Below, in pieces: positions 18,636 through 27,255 of a stretch of DNA of 64,000 nucleotides. The notes beneath the pieces are model-generated. The model had not been told where the DNA came from and ran no database searches. It saw only the letters and a program-made list of their open reading frames with translations. The stretch lies in assembly GCA_018266795.1 (NCBI GenBank), contig JAFDZV010000033.1, positions 161,827-225,826 of the forward strand. Reading direction: 5' to 3'. Source of the stretch: Bacteroidota bacterium. Lineage in GTDB: Bacteria; Bacteroidota; Ignavibacteria; OLB7. The position numbers were made by a program, and so were the translations under genes. Positions within the stretch are counted from its first letter, which is position 1; each line of letters opens with the position of its first letter.

Positions 18636-19430
18636 ATGAGCAGAGTACGCTATCTGATTGCGCTGGCATCGGTTACCGCCGTTCTTCTTGGAGCCTGTTC
18701 GCAATCCGCCTACGAGGGGAGTGCCGGGCAGGTACGCAAGGAAATGATTGTCTATGCCGCCGCCTCGCTCAAGGATGCGTTCACCGAACTTGGCAAGGAG
18801 GTGGAGAAGCAGGACTCCACCGTGAAGGTGACGTTCAGTTTCGGCGCATCGAATCTGCTGGAGCGCCAGATCGAACAGGGGGCGCCCGCCGACGTGTTCG
18901 CCTCCGCTGCCATGGACGTGATGGACAGCGCGCAGGCGAAGGGAACGTTGGTGGAGGGAACCCGCCGTGTGTTCGCCGGCAACTCGCTGGTGGTGATTGC
19001 GCCGAAGGGGAGTACGCCGATTGCATCGCTGGACGCCATTGCCGATGCACGCTACAAGCATGTTGCGGTTGCCTCCCCGGGCGTTCCCGTGCGGAAGTAT
19101 GCCGAGGAGGCATTGCGCAAGCAGGGGGTGTGGGATCGCATCACGGACCGGATGGTCTTCGGAGAAAATGTGCGGCAGGTGGTGGACTACGTTGCCTCCG
19201 GCTCCGCCGATATCGGCCTTGTCTACTCGACCGACGCGCAACAGTTCAAGGGGCAGGTCGTGACTGTGCTGACCGTGGACCAGGCGCTCTACAAGCCGGT
19301 GACCTATCCGGTGGCGGTTATCAAGAGCGGCCGCAATCGTGCCGGAGCCGATACGTTCATGCGCGTGCTGGCAAGTCCGCGCGGCACGGAGATCCTTCAT
19401 AACTACGGATTCCCCATGCCGGGGCATTGA
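18636..19430 (+). CDS. modA: Molybdate ABC transporter substrate-binding lipoprotein
   Basis: Periplasmic binding protein that captures molybdate or tungstate and hands it to ModBC. 264 aa from the ATG at 18636, which opens a lipoprotein signal (lipobox LGAC, Cys21). Signature segments are YAAASLKDAFTELGKE at the mature N-terminus (oxyanion-binding Ser), FSFGASNLLERQIEQGAPADVFASA, and GSADIGLVYSTDA. No modB or modC lies next to it: it is followed by a terminator and a convergent TonB-dependent receptor. The permease genes must therefore be elsewhere, or it is an orphan. Confidence 0.92.
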   Translation: MSRVRYLIALASVTAVLLGACSQSAYEGSAGQVRKEMIVYAAASLKDAFTELGKEVEKQDSTVKVTFSFGASNLLERQIEQGAPADVFASAAMDVMDSAQAKGTLVEGTRRVFAGNSLVVIAPKGSTPIASLDAIADARYKHVAVASPGVPVRKYAEEALRKQGVWDRITDRMVFGENVRQVVDYVASGSADIGLVYSTDAQQFKGQVVTVLTVDQALYKPVTYPVAVIKSGRNRAGADTFMRVLASPRGTEILHNYGFPMPGH

Positions 19431-19485
19431 GCTCATCGTCGGTTGCAACCGCGGTCGAGCGACTACGGACCGGTAACCAAACAGC

Positions 19486-19513
19486 AAGGCCCGGCACGGA
19501 TGCCGGGCCTTTT
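19486..19513. terminator. Intrinsic terminator after modA
   Basis: 10-bp stem AAGGCCCGGC / GCCGGGCCTT with loop ACGGAT followed by TTTT. The AA-run on the left makes it usable for the convergent receptor gene too. Confidence 0.82.
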
Positions 19514-19575
19514 CGTTCATCTGGATCTGGTGCCGCTCAGGCGGCCTCCAACCCTCGCTCGAGTGCCTGCCGACT

Positions 19576-22095
19576 CTACAGTCCTGCCTCGACGCGAATC
19601 GAAAGCATGCGGGGGACGCCGAAGTGCGTGCCGCCGAACGAGGACTCGAACTTGTACAAGTATGGCGTATCGAGCACGTTGATCGCGGTGAGCGTGAGGC
19701 GGGCGTTGGCGCCGGTGAGCGCGCGCAGATCGATGCCGGCGGCGAGATCGAACGTGACGTGCGGCGCCCCGGACTTGTCCGGCGAGCCGGGCATGTCGGA
19801 CGTCAGCGAGAGGAGGTCGATCACGTTATCGGAATAGCCGCGGCGACGGAGCTCCATGCGCGACTGGTCGGCATCCAGGCCGTTGCCGTTCTTGTCCGTG
19901 AGATCGAACGGCAGGCCGGAATCGAAGCGGCCGCCGAGCGTGGCGAAGATGCCGTACGGCGCCTGGTAGCTGATCTCCATCGCAGCCGTTGCAAGCTGGT
20001 TGTGCTCCGTGTTGAACGCATCCTCCCCGGCGAACGGATGCGAGTAGTTCTTTCCCTCCTCGCCAAGGATCAGGCCGGCCGCAACGGGTGAACTGCCGTC
20101 ATCCGGCTTCAGCCCTCTTGCCGTGCCGGCAGCCACCGAAAGGAATCCCGAGAAGTGATTCCAGTCGCGCATGGCAAGACGAAGTTCGCCTCCGGCAACG
20201 AGACCCTGCTTCAGGTTCACCGGGAAGATGATGCCGGAGTTGCCCAGCTCCACCTTCACGATGAAGTTGTCAATCATCTTCCCATAGCCCGAGACATCGA
20301 GCGTCAGATTGTCGCTCAGGCGGTAGCTTGCTCCCACCTCGAGATTGTGCGAGGTCTCGCTCTGCACACTGGTTGGCGTTGTTCCCTGCTCCTCCGCTGT
20401 AAGGATGCGTGCCTCGTTGGAGCTTGAGACCAGCACGTTCTCCACCGGAGCCTGCATCATGATGCGGTTGTAGCTGCCGAAGAGAACCAGATCGTCGTTC
20501 AGCGCATAGTTCACGCCAAGCCGCGGCGAGATGCCGCTCTCCCGCTGAAGCAGATCGAACACGTCGTAGCGAACGCCAACGTTCACCGTCCAGCGATCCC
20601 AGGCAATCTGGTCCTGCGCATAGGCGAAGAAGCTGGTGCCGGTCTGCGAACGGTCCACGAGGAACGGATGCCCGCCCTGCGTGATATCGTACGGGCGATA
20701 GCGAAGGTCGCCGCCGGAGCTGTCCGGGTTCGAGAGGCTGGGATTGGTGACCGCAAAGGTGAAGAACTCACTGAGCGGATAGGATTCGCCGCCAACGCCC
20801 GCCTTGACGTTGTGCTGCAGGTTCATCCAGGCGGTGCGTGCGGAGTACTCCGCCTGTGCTCCGCGCACATCGTTGGTGCGTTTCCCGCCGATGAAGAACT
20901 TCTCGTTCTCGGCAACTGCCTGAATGGAGTCCGCGGCGGACGAGATTCTGGAAAGCCCGCCGCTGGTGAACTCCGCCGTGGCGTGCCGTGTATATCCGAG
21001 AACACTCACCAATGCGTTCTCCCCCAGCTCCAGATTGAGGCGTGCTCCCAGCAGATAGTCGTTCATATCCTGCTGCTGATCCTGCGACGGCGTGCGCACC
21101 GTCATGTTCGGAACCTGATAAAGCGTGTGATTGTACCCGCCCAGCAGATCGATGTCGAAGCCCGATGCAGGTACGATATCGAACTTGCCGAAGAAATGTC
21201 CGGCATCTCCCTTGTCGTGAATCGGATCGCCCGACGTGATCGGGTCCAGATACCGGTCGGAGTGGCTCAGCGAGCCGGCCAGGTACACGCCGCCCAAGCC
21301 GCCGATGTTGCCGCCACACTCCAGGCCGGCCTCGCGCGTCGAGAACGAGCCCGCCGATCCGCTGGCGCCGATGAAGAAGGGGCGGTCGAAACCGGACTTG
21401 GTGGTGATCGCCATCACGGCGCTCGTGGCACGGCCGTACTCGGCGTTCAACCCGCCGGTCTGCACGTCCACCGTCTTGATCAGATTTGCGCTGAACAGGC
21501 TGGAGTAGACGCGGGTCATGTTGGCGGTAACGGGGATGCCGTCGATGATGTACTGCAACTGCGCATCCTCGCCGCGCACATGCAGGCGGCCATCCTCGTC
21601 CGGAACCACGCCGGGAGTGGAGAGGAGCACGGCCTCGATCCCCTTTTCGCCGGATGCCTTTGGGAGGGCTGCGATATCGGCGGTGGTGTAGAACGTATGC
21701 GCGCCGGTCTTGATGCGGTCCAGCGGATCGCGCTCCGCCGAAACCGTCACCTCGCGTCCCGATACGCGCCGAATCGAGTCGATGGTAACCGAAACCGGGA
21801 TGCCGGAGGATACCACGACATGTTGTTCGGCAAGCACCGTAGTGTCCAGCACCAGACGCAGAATGTAGCGTGCAAACGGAACGTCCTGCAGTTGAAATGT
21901 GCCGCTGGCGTCGGGATGGGTTTCCTGCACAACCGAGCGGGAGGTTGTCTCCAGCAGCAGTATGCGGGCGGCCTTCTGGCCGGCCGGCAGCTTCTCGCGA
22001 ATGGTGCCGGAGATCGAGCTAACCGAGTGCTGCGCCAGCGCCGCGGAAGAGGAGAGCACCAGGATGAGTGCAACGAGGTGACATGATCGGATCAT
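19576..22095 (-). CDS. TonB-dependent outer-membrane receptor with carboxypeptidase-like N-domain
   Basis: 839-residue gated outer-membrane importer. The order is signal peptide (LALAQ), a carboxypeptidase-regulatory-like beta domain (residues about 24-100: ISGTIREKLPAGQKAARILL), a plug domain (about 115-240: ALLSTPGVVPDEDGRLHVRG, QYIIDGIPV), then a 22-strand-type barrel. The C-terminus (FGVPRMLSIRVEAGL) is typical. The substrate is not evident. It converges on modA, but convergence alone does not tie it to molybdate, and no SusD-like partner is present. A CirA/FecA-like siderophore or vitamin role is equally possible. Confidence 0.9.
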   Translation of the reverse strand: MIRSCHLVALILVLSSSAALAQHSVSSISGTIREKLPAGQKAARILLLETTSRSVVQETHPDASGTFQLQDVPFARYILRLVLDTTVLAEQHVVVSSGIPVSVTIDSIRRVSGREVTVSAERDPLDRIKTGAHTFYTTADIAALPKASGEKGIEAVLLSTPGVVPDEDGRLHVRGEDAQLQYIIDGIPVTANMTRVYSSLFSANLIKTVDVQTGGLNAEYGRATSAVMAITTKSGFDRPFFIGASGSAGSFSTREAGLECGGNIGGLGGVYLAGSLSHSDRYLDPITSGDPIHDKGDAGHFFGKFDIVPASGFDIDLLGGYNHTLYQVPNMTVRTPSQDQQQDMNDYLLGARLNLELGENALVSVLGYTRHATAEFTSGGLSRISSAADSIQAVAENEKFFIGGKRTNDVRGAQAEYSARTAWMNLQHNVKAGVGGESYPLSEFFTFAVTNPSLSNPDSSGGDLRYRPYDITQGGHPFLVDRSQTGTSFFAYAQDQIAWDRWTVNVGVRYDVFDLLQRESGISPRLGVNYALNDDLVLFGSYNRIMMQAPVENVLVSSSNEARILTAEEQGTTPTSVQSETSHNLEVGASYRLSDNLTLDVSGYGKMIDNFIVKVELGNSGIIFPVNLKQGLVAGGELRLAMRDWNHFSGFLSVAAGTARGLKPDDGSSPVAAGLILGEEGKNYSHPFAGEDAFNTEHNQLATAAMEISYQAPYGIFATLGGRFDSGLPFDLTDKNGNGLDADQSRMELRRRGYSDNVIDLLSLTSDMPGSPDKSGAPHVTFDLAAGIDLRALTGANARLTLTAINVLDTPYLYKFESSFGGTHFGVPRMLSIRVEAGL

Positions 22096-22191
22096 GGGGC
22101 AGACATCTGAATGAATGAGTCAGGGATGAGGGAGATGAAATGTACAAAGAGGCCGGCTCAACGGCCAGCCAAACTTCCTTCGCGCTCCGCG

Positions 22192-22223
22192 TTGTGCCAC
22201 GCAGGTGCGGAGGCGTAGGTTTG
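22192..22223 (+). promoter_or_regulatory. Bacteroidota-type promoter of the AlkA-like gene
   Basis: TTG (22192-22194), 21 nt, TAGGTTTG (22216-22223): a full match to TTG-N19-23-TAnnTTTG. A start near 22230 leaves a short leader holding the AGGAGAAGAAGGA ribosome site before the ATG at 22252. Confidence 0.68.
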
Positions 22224-22251
22224 ATGAATCGTTCACGCAGGAGAAGAAGGA

Positions 22252-22905
22252 ATGGCGAATATCGCAGGTACCAGAATGAGCCGGAAACGTCGGCTGGAAC
22301 TGTTTCAGGAGGAGGTGACAAAGGGAACCCGCCTGCTTTCGCGCCGCGATCCGTTGATCCGTCCGCTGGTGCGCGAGCATGGCCTTCCGACATTCAAGCC
22401 GCACGATGACTATTTCGATACGCTGGTGGATTCCGTGATCAGCCAGCAGATCAGCGGCGCGGCGGCGGCAAGCATTCTGCGCAAACTGCGCGCTGTGCTT
22501 GGCGGGCGTTTCGATCCCGGGACGATCATGCAGGTTCCGGACGAACTGATTCGCGGGGCCGGGGTATCGCCTCAGAAGCTGGGCTATCTCCGGTCGCTGG
22601 CCGAGCACGTGGTTGACGGCCGCCTGCAGCTGAAGCGCATCGCCGACCTGCCGGATGAAGAAGTGATAACGGAGCTGATCGATGTAAAGGGGATCGGTAT
22701 CTGGACCGTCCACATGTTCATGATCTTCTCGCTCGGCCGGCTGGATGTTCTTCCAACGGGGGATCTGGGGGTGAAGCGCGGCGTGCAGAATCTGTACGGA
22801 TATCCGGTGCTTCCAACTCCGAAGGAGGTGGAGGAGGTTGCCGGGCGAAATGGCTGGGCGCCGTACCGCTCCATCGCCTCCTGGTACATGTGGCGTGCCG
22901 CCTGA
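22252..22905 (+). CDS. DNA-3-methyladenine glycosylase, AlkA/Mag HhH-GPD family
   Basis: Base-excision glycosylase for alkylated purines, 217 aa, without the N-terminal TATA-like domain of E. coli AlkA and therefore like yeast Mag or compact bacterial AlkA proteins. The helix-hairpin-helix is LIDVKGIGIWTVHMFMI (residues 142-158), and the catalytic Asp is D171 in PTGDLGVKRG. SVISQQISGAAAASI near residue 61 is the family lesion-recognition helix. The ATG at 22252 has a strong purine-rich site directly before it; a second ATG eight codons in is possible. A HEAT-repeat alkyl repair protein is encoded at 11180. Confidence 0.92.
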   Translation: MANIAGTRMSRKRRLELFQEEVTKGTRLLSRRDPLIRPLVREHGLPTFKPHDDYFDTLVDSVISQQISGAAAASILRKLRAVLGGRFDPGTIMQVPDELIRGAGVSPQKLGYLRSLAEHVVDGRLQLKRIADLPDEEVITELIDVKGIGIWTVHMFMIFSLGRLDVLPTGDLGVKRGVQNLYGYPVLPTPKEVEEVAGRNGWAPYRSIASWYMWRAA

Positions 22906-23172
22906 CAGAGGGTTGAACAACGTCATCGGCCGTGCCGGCCTTCACGGGTGTTGTCGCGGGGCTCCGCGATCTCCATTCGGAGAAAGGAGCCTGGGTGCAA
23001 CTCGGCCCAACGTGCGGGGATGGAACCGCCGCAGACCGTGGCATCGGCGATGCCGCGTTTGTTTCACGAGGCGAACTCATACTATCTTCACCCTATCATG
23101 GATGATCCATTATCTGCAGGGCGCCTTCGGGCGCCTCGTGCTTCCGGTTATCGAAGTCCGTCCCACACATCC

Positions 23173-23193
23173 GGGGAGGCGTGAGCTTCACGC
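23173..23193 (+). promoter_or_regulatory. Ribosome site plus hairpin before the CNNM-type gene
   Basis: The Shine-Dalgarno GGGGAGG (23173-23179) lies 14 nt from the ATG at 23194, too far for normal use. The intervening bases GCGTGA GCT TCACGC (23179-23193) form a 6-bp stem with a 3-nt loop that would bring the site close to the start. An unrelated GGCGCC-TTCG-GGCGCC hairpin with a UUCG tetraloop lies upstream at 23120-23135. Confidence 0.45.
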
Positions 23194-24561
23194 ATGGATG
23201 ATCCGATACTCGGCATAATCGTTACCGTGCTGCTCGTGGCGGCCAATGCGTTCTTCGTCGCGGCGGAGTTCGCAATCGTGAAGGTGCGATCATCGCAGAT
23301 TGAACTGCGGGCGCAGTCAGGGGAGCGGGCGGCCAAGATGGCACAGCGGCTGATCACACACCTGGACGAATATCTCTCCGCCACACAGCTCGGCATCACA
23401 CTCGCCTCCCTCGGCCTCGGTTGGGTTGGTGAACCGATCGTTTCGAAACTGCTCATCGGCACCATGCACCTGGTGGGCATTGCTCCGAACGACGAGCTGG
23501 CGCACCGGATTGCGCTCCCCGTGGCATTCGTGGTGATCACAGCGCTTCACATCATCTTCGGCGAACTTGCGCCGAAGTCCTTCGCCATTCAGCGCTCCGA
23601 GGGAACATCGCTTGCGATCGCGTTTCCGTTGCGCGGATTCTACATCCTGTTCCGTCCGGCGATCATGTTCCTCAACTGGGTTGCCACCGCGGTGCTGAAG
23701 ACCGTTGGGCTTCAGACCGCGAGCGAAGCGGATCATTATCATTCCGGCGAGGAACTTCGTCTGCTGCTCGAGCAGGGGCTGGAGGGGGGAACGATCGAGG
23801 AGGCGGAGCACGAGCTGATCGAGAACGTCTTCGAGTTCGGCGATACGATCGTGAAGGAAGTGATGGTGCCGCGCACGGCGATCGTTGCGCTGGACATCTC
23901 GAAGCCGTCGTCCGAACTCGTCAAGTTCGTCGTGGAGGAAGGATACACGCGCATGCCGGTCTATTCCGGCTCCATCGATCATATCATCGGCGTGGTGTAT
24001 TCGAAGGACTTCATCACGCTGCTCGAGCATCAGAACCTGATCATTCTGCAGGACGTGCTCCGTCCTGCGTACTTCGTTCCGGAAACGAAGCTGATCTCCG
24101 AACTTCTCCGGGAGTTTCAACGGAACAAGGTTCAAATTGCGATCGTGGTGGATGAATTCGGCGGCACGGCCGGGCTGGTGACGATGGAGGACATCCTGGA
24201 GGAACTGGTTGGCGAGATTCAGGACGAATACGATGAGGAGCCTGCCGAGGTGGAGCGCGTGGAAGATGGCTGCTACATCGTGGACGCCTCGATGTCGATA
24301 CCGGATCTCAACGATGCCATCGAAGGGTTCGCGCTGCCGGAGGGGGATGACTACACAACCGTCGGCGGCCTGGTGAACAAGTGGTTCGGCCGGATACCGA
24401 GCGCGAACGAGTCGCTCGAGCGCGACTCCGTGCGCATGACGGTGCTGAAGACGGCCGATCGTAGGATCATCCAGGTGAAGCTGGAGGATCTGAATCGCAA
24501 TCAGCCGGACAACGGCCTCAATGCCTTTGCCGACGAGGATGCGGTGGAGAGCGGCGAGTAG
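23194..24561 (+). CDS. CNNM/CorC (hemolysin C) family transporter
   Basis: 455-residue inner-membrane protein. The N-terminal DUF21/CNNM transmembrane domain (residues about 1-190; starts GIIVTVLLVAANAFFVAAEFAIVKVRSSQ) is followed by two CBS domains (about 205-330: VKEVMVPRTAIVALD...YTRMPVYSGSIDHIIGVVY) and a CorC_HlyC domain (about 345-425: YIVDASMSIPDLNDAIE, YTTVGGLV). Family members export Mg2+ or Na+/Mg2+ and bind Mg-ATP in the CBS pair. The old name hemolysin is misleading. This is the second CBS-containing, probably Mg-linked membrane protein in the window after the MgtE-like one at 989. Confidence 0.9.
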   Translation: MDDPILGIIVTVLLVAANAFFVAAEFAIVKVRSSQIELRAQSGERAAKMAQRLITHLDEYLSATQLGITLASLGLGWVGEPIVSKLLIGTMHLVGIAPNDELAHRIALPVAFVVITALHIIFGELAPKSFAIQRSEGTSLAIAFPLRGFYILFRPAIMFLNWVATAVLKTVGLQTASEADHYHSGEELRLLLEQGLEGGTIEEAEHELIENVFEFGDTIVKEVMVPRTAIVALDISKPSSELVKFVVEEGYTRMPVYSGSIDHIIGVVYSKDFITLLEHQNLIILQDVLRPAYFVPETKLISELLREFQRNKVQIAIVVDEFGGTAGLVTMEDILEELVGEIQDEYDEEPAEVERVEDGCYIVDASMSIPDLNDAIEGFALPEGDDYTTVGGLVNKWFGRIPSANESLERDSVRMTVLKTADRRIIQVKLEDLNRNQPDNGLNAFADEDAVESGE

Positions 24562-24692
24562 AATACCTCAACGGGCATGCCATCACGGGAATCGAACTTC
24601 GCTTCGCGCCGATGCCCGATCGCGGCGAGCATCCGCCGCATGCATGGTGCACGACCCTGCGGCCTCTCATCAACTGACTACCGATAACGGAC

Positions 24693-26885
24693 TTGACTGC
24701 TGCATCTAGCTTTCGGCGTACTCTGGTGACGAGCGCGCTTCCGTACGCCAACGGATATATCCATCTCGGACATGTTGCGGGCGCGTATCTGCCGGCCGAC
24801 ATGTACACGCGGTTCCTGCGTTCCTCGGGGGAGGAGGTGATCCATGTTTCCGGCTCCGACGAGCACGGCGTGGCGATTCTCATCTCCGCCAACGAGGAGA
24901 AGGTGACGCCGCAGGAGATCGTGGACAAGTATCACACGGCGAACGAGGAGGCGTTCCGCGGCCTGGGGATCGCGTTCGATATCTTCGGCCGCACAACCTG
25001 GCCGGAGCATCATGCAACCGCGCGCGAGTTCTTTCTGGCCCTGCATGCCGGCGGCTATCTCTCCGAGAAGGAGGAGGAACAGTTCTTCGATCCCGAGGCG
25101 AACATGTTCCTGCCGGACCGATTCGTGGAGGGAACGTGCCCGGTATGCGGTTACGAGGGGGCGCGCGGCGACCAGTGCGACAACTGCTCCTCCACCTACA
25201 ATCAGACCGAGCTGAAGAATCCGGTCAGCAAGATCAGCGGGATGACGCCGGAGCTTCGCACGACACGGCACTTCTATTTCAAGCTCGGGGACTTCCAGCA
25301 GCGTCTGGATGCCTATGTGGATTCGCACGAGAGCGACTGGCGCGATCATGTGTTGCAGCAGTCGCGGAGCTGGCTGAAGCAGGGGCTGGGCGACCGTGCG
25401 ATCACACGCGATCTGAGCTGGGGCATCGACGTTCCGCTCCCGGGGTACGAGGGGAAGAAGCTCTACGTCTGGTTCGATGCGCCGTTCGGTTACATCACCA
25501 ACACGAAGGTGCTCGCAGCTCGCAGCGGTGCGCCCGACGACTGGCGCCGCTGGTGGACCGATCCCGCGACGCGCTATGTGGCGTTCATCGGCAAGGACAA
25601 CATCTGGTTCCACACGCTGATGTTTCCCGCCATGCTGATGGGATACAACGACCGCGGCGGCGATGCCTATGTGATCCCGGACAACGTTCCGGCCTGCAAC
25701 TTCCTGAACCTGGAGTCCGCGAAGTTCTCGAAGTCCAAGAAGTGGGGGATCGATCTGCGTGAATATCTGGCGGAGTTCCCAGCCGATCCGCTTCGCTACG
25801 TGCTGGCGGCGAACATGCCGGAGAACAAGGATGCCGACTTCACGTGGCGCGAGTATCAGGCTCGCGTGAACAACGAGCTGGCCGACATCTACGGCAACTT
25901 CGTGAATCGCACGTTGCAGTTTGCCGGGCGCTATTTCGAGGGGAGCGTGCCGGTGCTGGTTGCCGCCGCCGGGAAGGAGAACGAGGTGAAGGCGCTTCTG
26001 GTTGAGGATCTCCGGCGCGCCGCACTTCTCGATGCCGCGAGCGATGTGATCGTTGGGGAGTTGGAGCCCAAGTACCTGAAGTACTTCACGCGCAACGATC
26101 TGGCGATGCTGGTGGAGCTTGCGCGGGCGCCGCATCGGGTCGGCTTGCTGTATCGTGCGTTCCGTTTCCGCGAGGCGACGCTGGAGACGATGAACGTGGC
26201 GCGTGCCGCGAACAAGTATTTCAACGACGCGGAGCCGTGGAAGACGCGCCGGGAGGAATCCTCCCGTTGCGCCACCTCCATCAACATCTGCCTGCAGGTG
26301 GTCCGCTCGCTGGCCATTCTCTTCGAGCCGATCCTTCCGGCAACAACATCGGCGATCAACGCGATGTTGAACGTTGCGCCGGGAACGTGGAACGATGCGG
26401 CCGATCTGTCGGTGCCGACGGGGGGCATGCTCGGCGAGCCGGCGATACTTTTCACGAAGATCGACGACGAGACGGTGGAGCGCCAGGTTGCCAGGCTTGG
26501 TGCCGGCGCCGATGCTGCGGCGGAGCCGCCGATCGAGGTTGCGCTGAAGCCCGAGGTGACCATCGAGGAGGTGATGAAGCTGGATCTTCGCGTGGCAACC
26601 GTGCTTGCGGCGGAGCGGGTAAAGAAGTCCGAAAAGCTGATCAAGCTGCAGATCAGGATCGGCAATCTGGAGCGGCAGATCCTTGCCGGCGTCGGCAGGC
26701 AGTACGAGCCGGAGCAGCTGATCGGCCGGAAGATCGTTGTGGTTGCGAATCTGAAGCCGGCCAAGCTGATGGGGCAGGAGTCGCAGGGGATGCTGCTTGC
26801 GGCGAACTCGCCGGATGACGTGCCCACCGTGGTTGTGCTGGTTGACCGGGAGGAATCCGTGCGCGACGGTTTCATCGTACGATGA
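24693..26885 (+). CDS. metG: Methionyl-tRNA synthetase with C-terminal tRNA-binding domain
   Basis: Class I MetRS, 730 aa. The HIGH motif is HLGH in ALPYANGYIHLGHVAGAY (residues 15-31). The zinc knuckle has CPVCGYEG...QCDNC, a single metal site. KMSKS appears as KFSKS near residue 344. The anticodon-binding helical bundle follows, and residues about 617-730 are the EMAP/Trbp111 tRNA-binding domain (LDLRVATVLAAERVKKSEKLIKLQI) that dimerises the enzyme. The start must lie upstream of the first strand TLVTSALPYANG; the TTG at 24693 is the best candidate, with no ATG available. The ribosome site is weak, so the exact start is uncertain. Confidence 0.95.
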   Translation: MTAASSFRRTLVTSALPYANGYIHLGHVAGAYLPADMYTRFLRSSGEEVIHVSGSDEHGVAILISANEEKVTPQEIVDKYHTANEEAFRGLGIAFDIFGRTTWPEHHATAREFFLALHAGGYLSEKEEEQFFDPEANMFLPDRFVEGTCPVCGYEGARGDQCDNCSSTYNQTELKNPVSKISGMTPELRTTRHFYFKLGDFQQRLDAYVDSHESDWRDHVLQQSRSWLKQGLGDRAITRDLSWGIDVPLPGYEGKKLYVWFDAPFGYITNTKVLAARSGAPDDWRRWWTDPATRYVAFIGKDNIWFHTLMFPAMLMGYNDRGGDAYVIPDNVPACNFLNLESAKFSKSKKWGIDLREYLAEFPADPLRYVLAANMPENKDADFTWREYQARVNNELADIYGNFVNRTLQFAGRYFEGSVPVLVAAAGKENEVKALLVEDLRRAALLDAASDVIVGELEPKYLKYFTRNDLAMLVELARAPHRVGLLYRAFRFREATLETMNVARAANKYFNDAEPWKTRREESSRCATSINICLQVVRSLAILFEPILPATTSAINAMLNVAPGTWNDAADLSVPTGGMLGEPAILFTKIDDETVERQVARLGAGADAAAEPPIEVALKPEVTIEEVMKLDLRVATVLAAERVKKSEKLIKLQIRIGNLERQILAGVGRQYEPEQLIGRKIVVVANLKPAKLMGQESQGMLLAANSPDDVPTVVVLVDREESVRDGFIVR

Positions 26886-27027
26886 AGGTGTCCGGCCGCA
26901 GCCGCATGCAGGCCGTCGGGATCGTGCCGACTCCGCGCGGGGACGCTTCAGGCGCTTGACTTCGGGATCGATTCTGCGTAGCATAGTGACATCAACCCTG
27001 TTCGATGAACATCATGGATATGGCACG

Positions 27028-27255
27028 ATGAAGAAGGCAGTAAGGGGATCGCTTCGCTCTCTTCTCACGGAATCCGCACCGCTTCGCCGGCTGCCGGTGA
27101 CGGTTGTGCGTCAGTTGGTTGGCTACTACGGTGACTGGCGGCGCTCGCGCGACATTCTGAACGATGTCGTTGATACGAACATGCCGGGCCGCATGAGCAG
27201 CATTCTGCGTCGTGCATCACGTCCACATTCTTCCCGCCTCTCTCCAGCTCCATGA
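27028..27255 (+). CDS. Small basic protein coupled to lysC
   Basis: 75 aa, no family recognised. It starts MKKAVRGSLRSLL and ends ...RPHSSRLSPAP, with many Arg/Ser residues and no membrane segment. Its stop overlaps the lysC start as ATGA (27252-27255), so ribosomes finishing it could restart on lysC. The central part (TVVRQLVGYYGDWRRSRDILNDVVD) looks like a folded helix rather than random sequence. It may be a true small protein or a leader peptide that sets lysC translation. It contains only one Lys pair at its start and no Lys/Thr/Met run, so classical amino-acid attenuation is unlikely. Confidence 0.5.
   Translation: MKKAVRGSLRSLLTESAPLRRLPVTVVRQLVGYYGDWRRSRDILNDVVDTNMPGRMSSILRRASRPHSSRLSPAP

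Noticed and set aside
23194..24561. True hemolysin
   Set aside because: The hemolysin label for DUF21-CBS-CorC proteins is historical; architecture is that of a cation transporter.
24562..24692. Another heptamer element before metG (ACTGACT ACCGATA ACGGACT)
   Set aside because: Only three right-arm-type units and no matching left arm; too weak to count as a member of the family.
24678..26984. Minus-strand frame of about 770 codons opposite metG
   Set aside because: Arg/His/Leu-rich antisense frame without motifs; metG on the plus strand is unambiguous.
26886..27027. Lysine riboswitch before lysC
   Set aside because: The gap is too short and I could not find the conserved lysine-riboswitch core; a small ORF occupies the leader.
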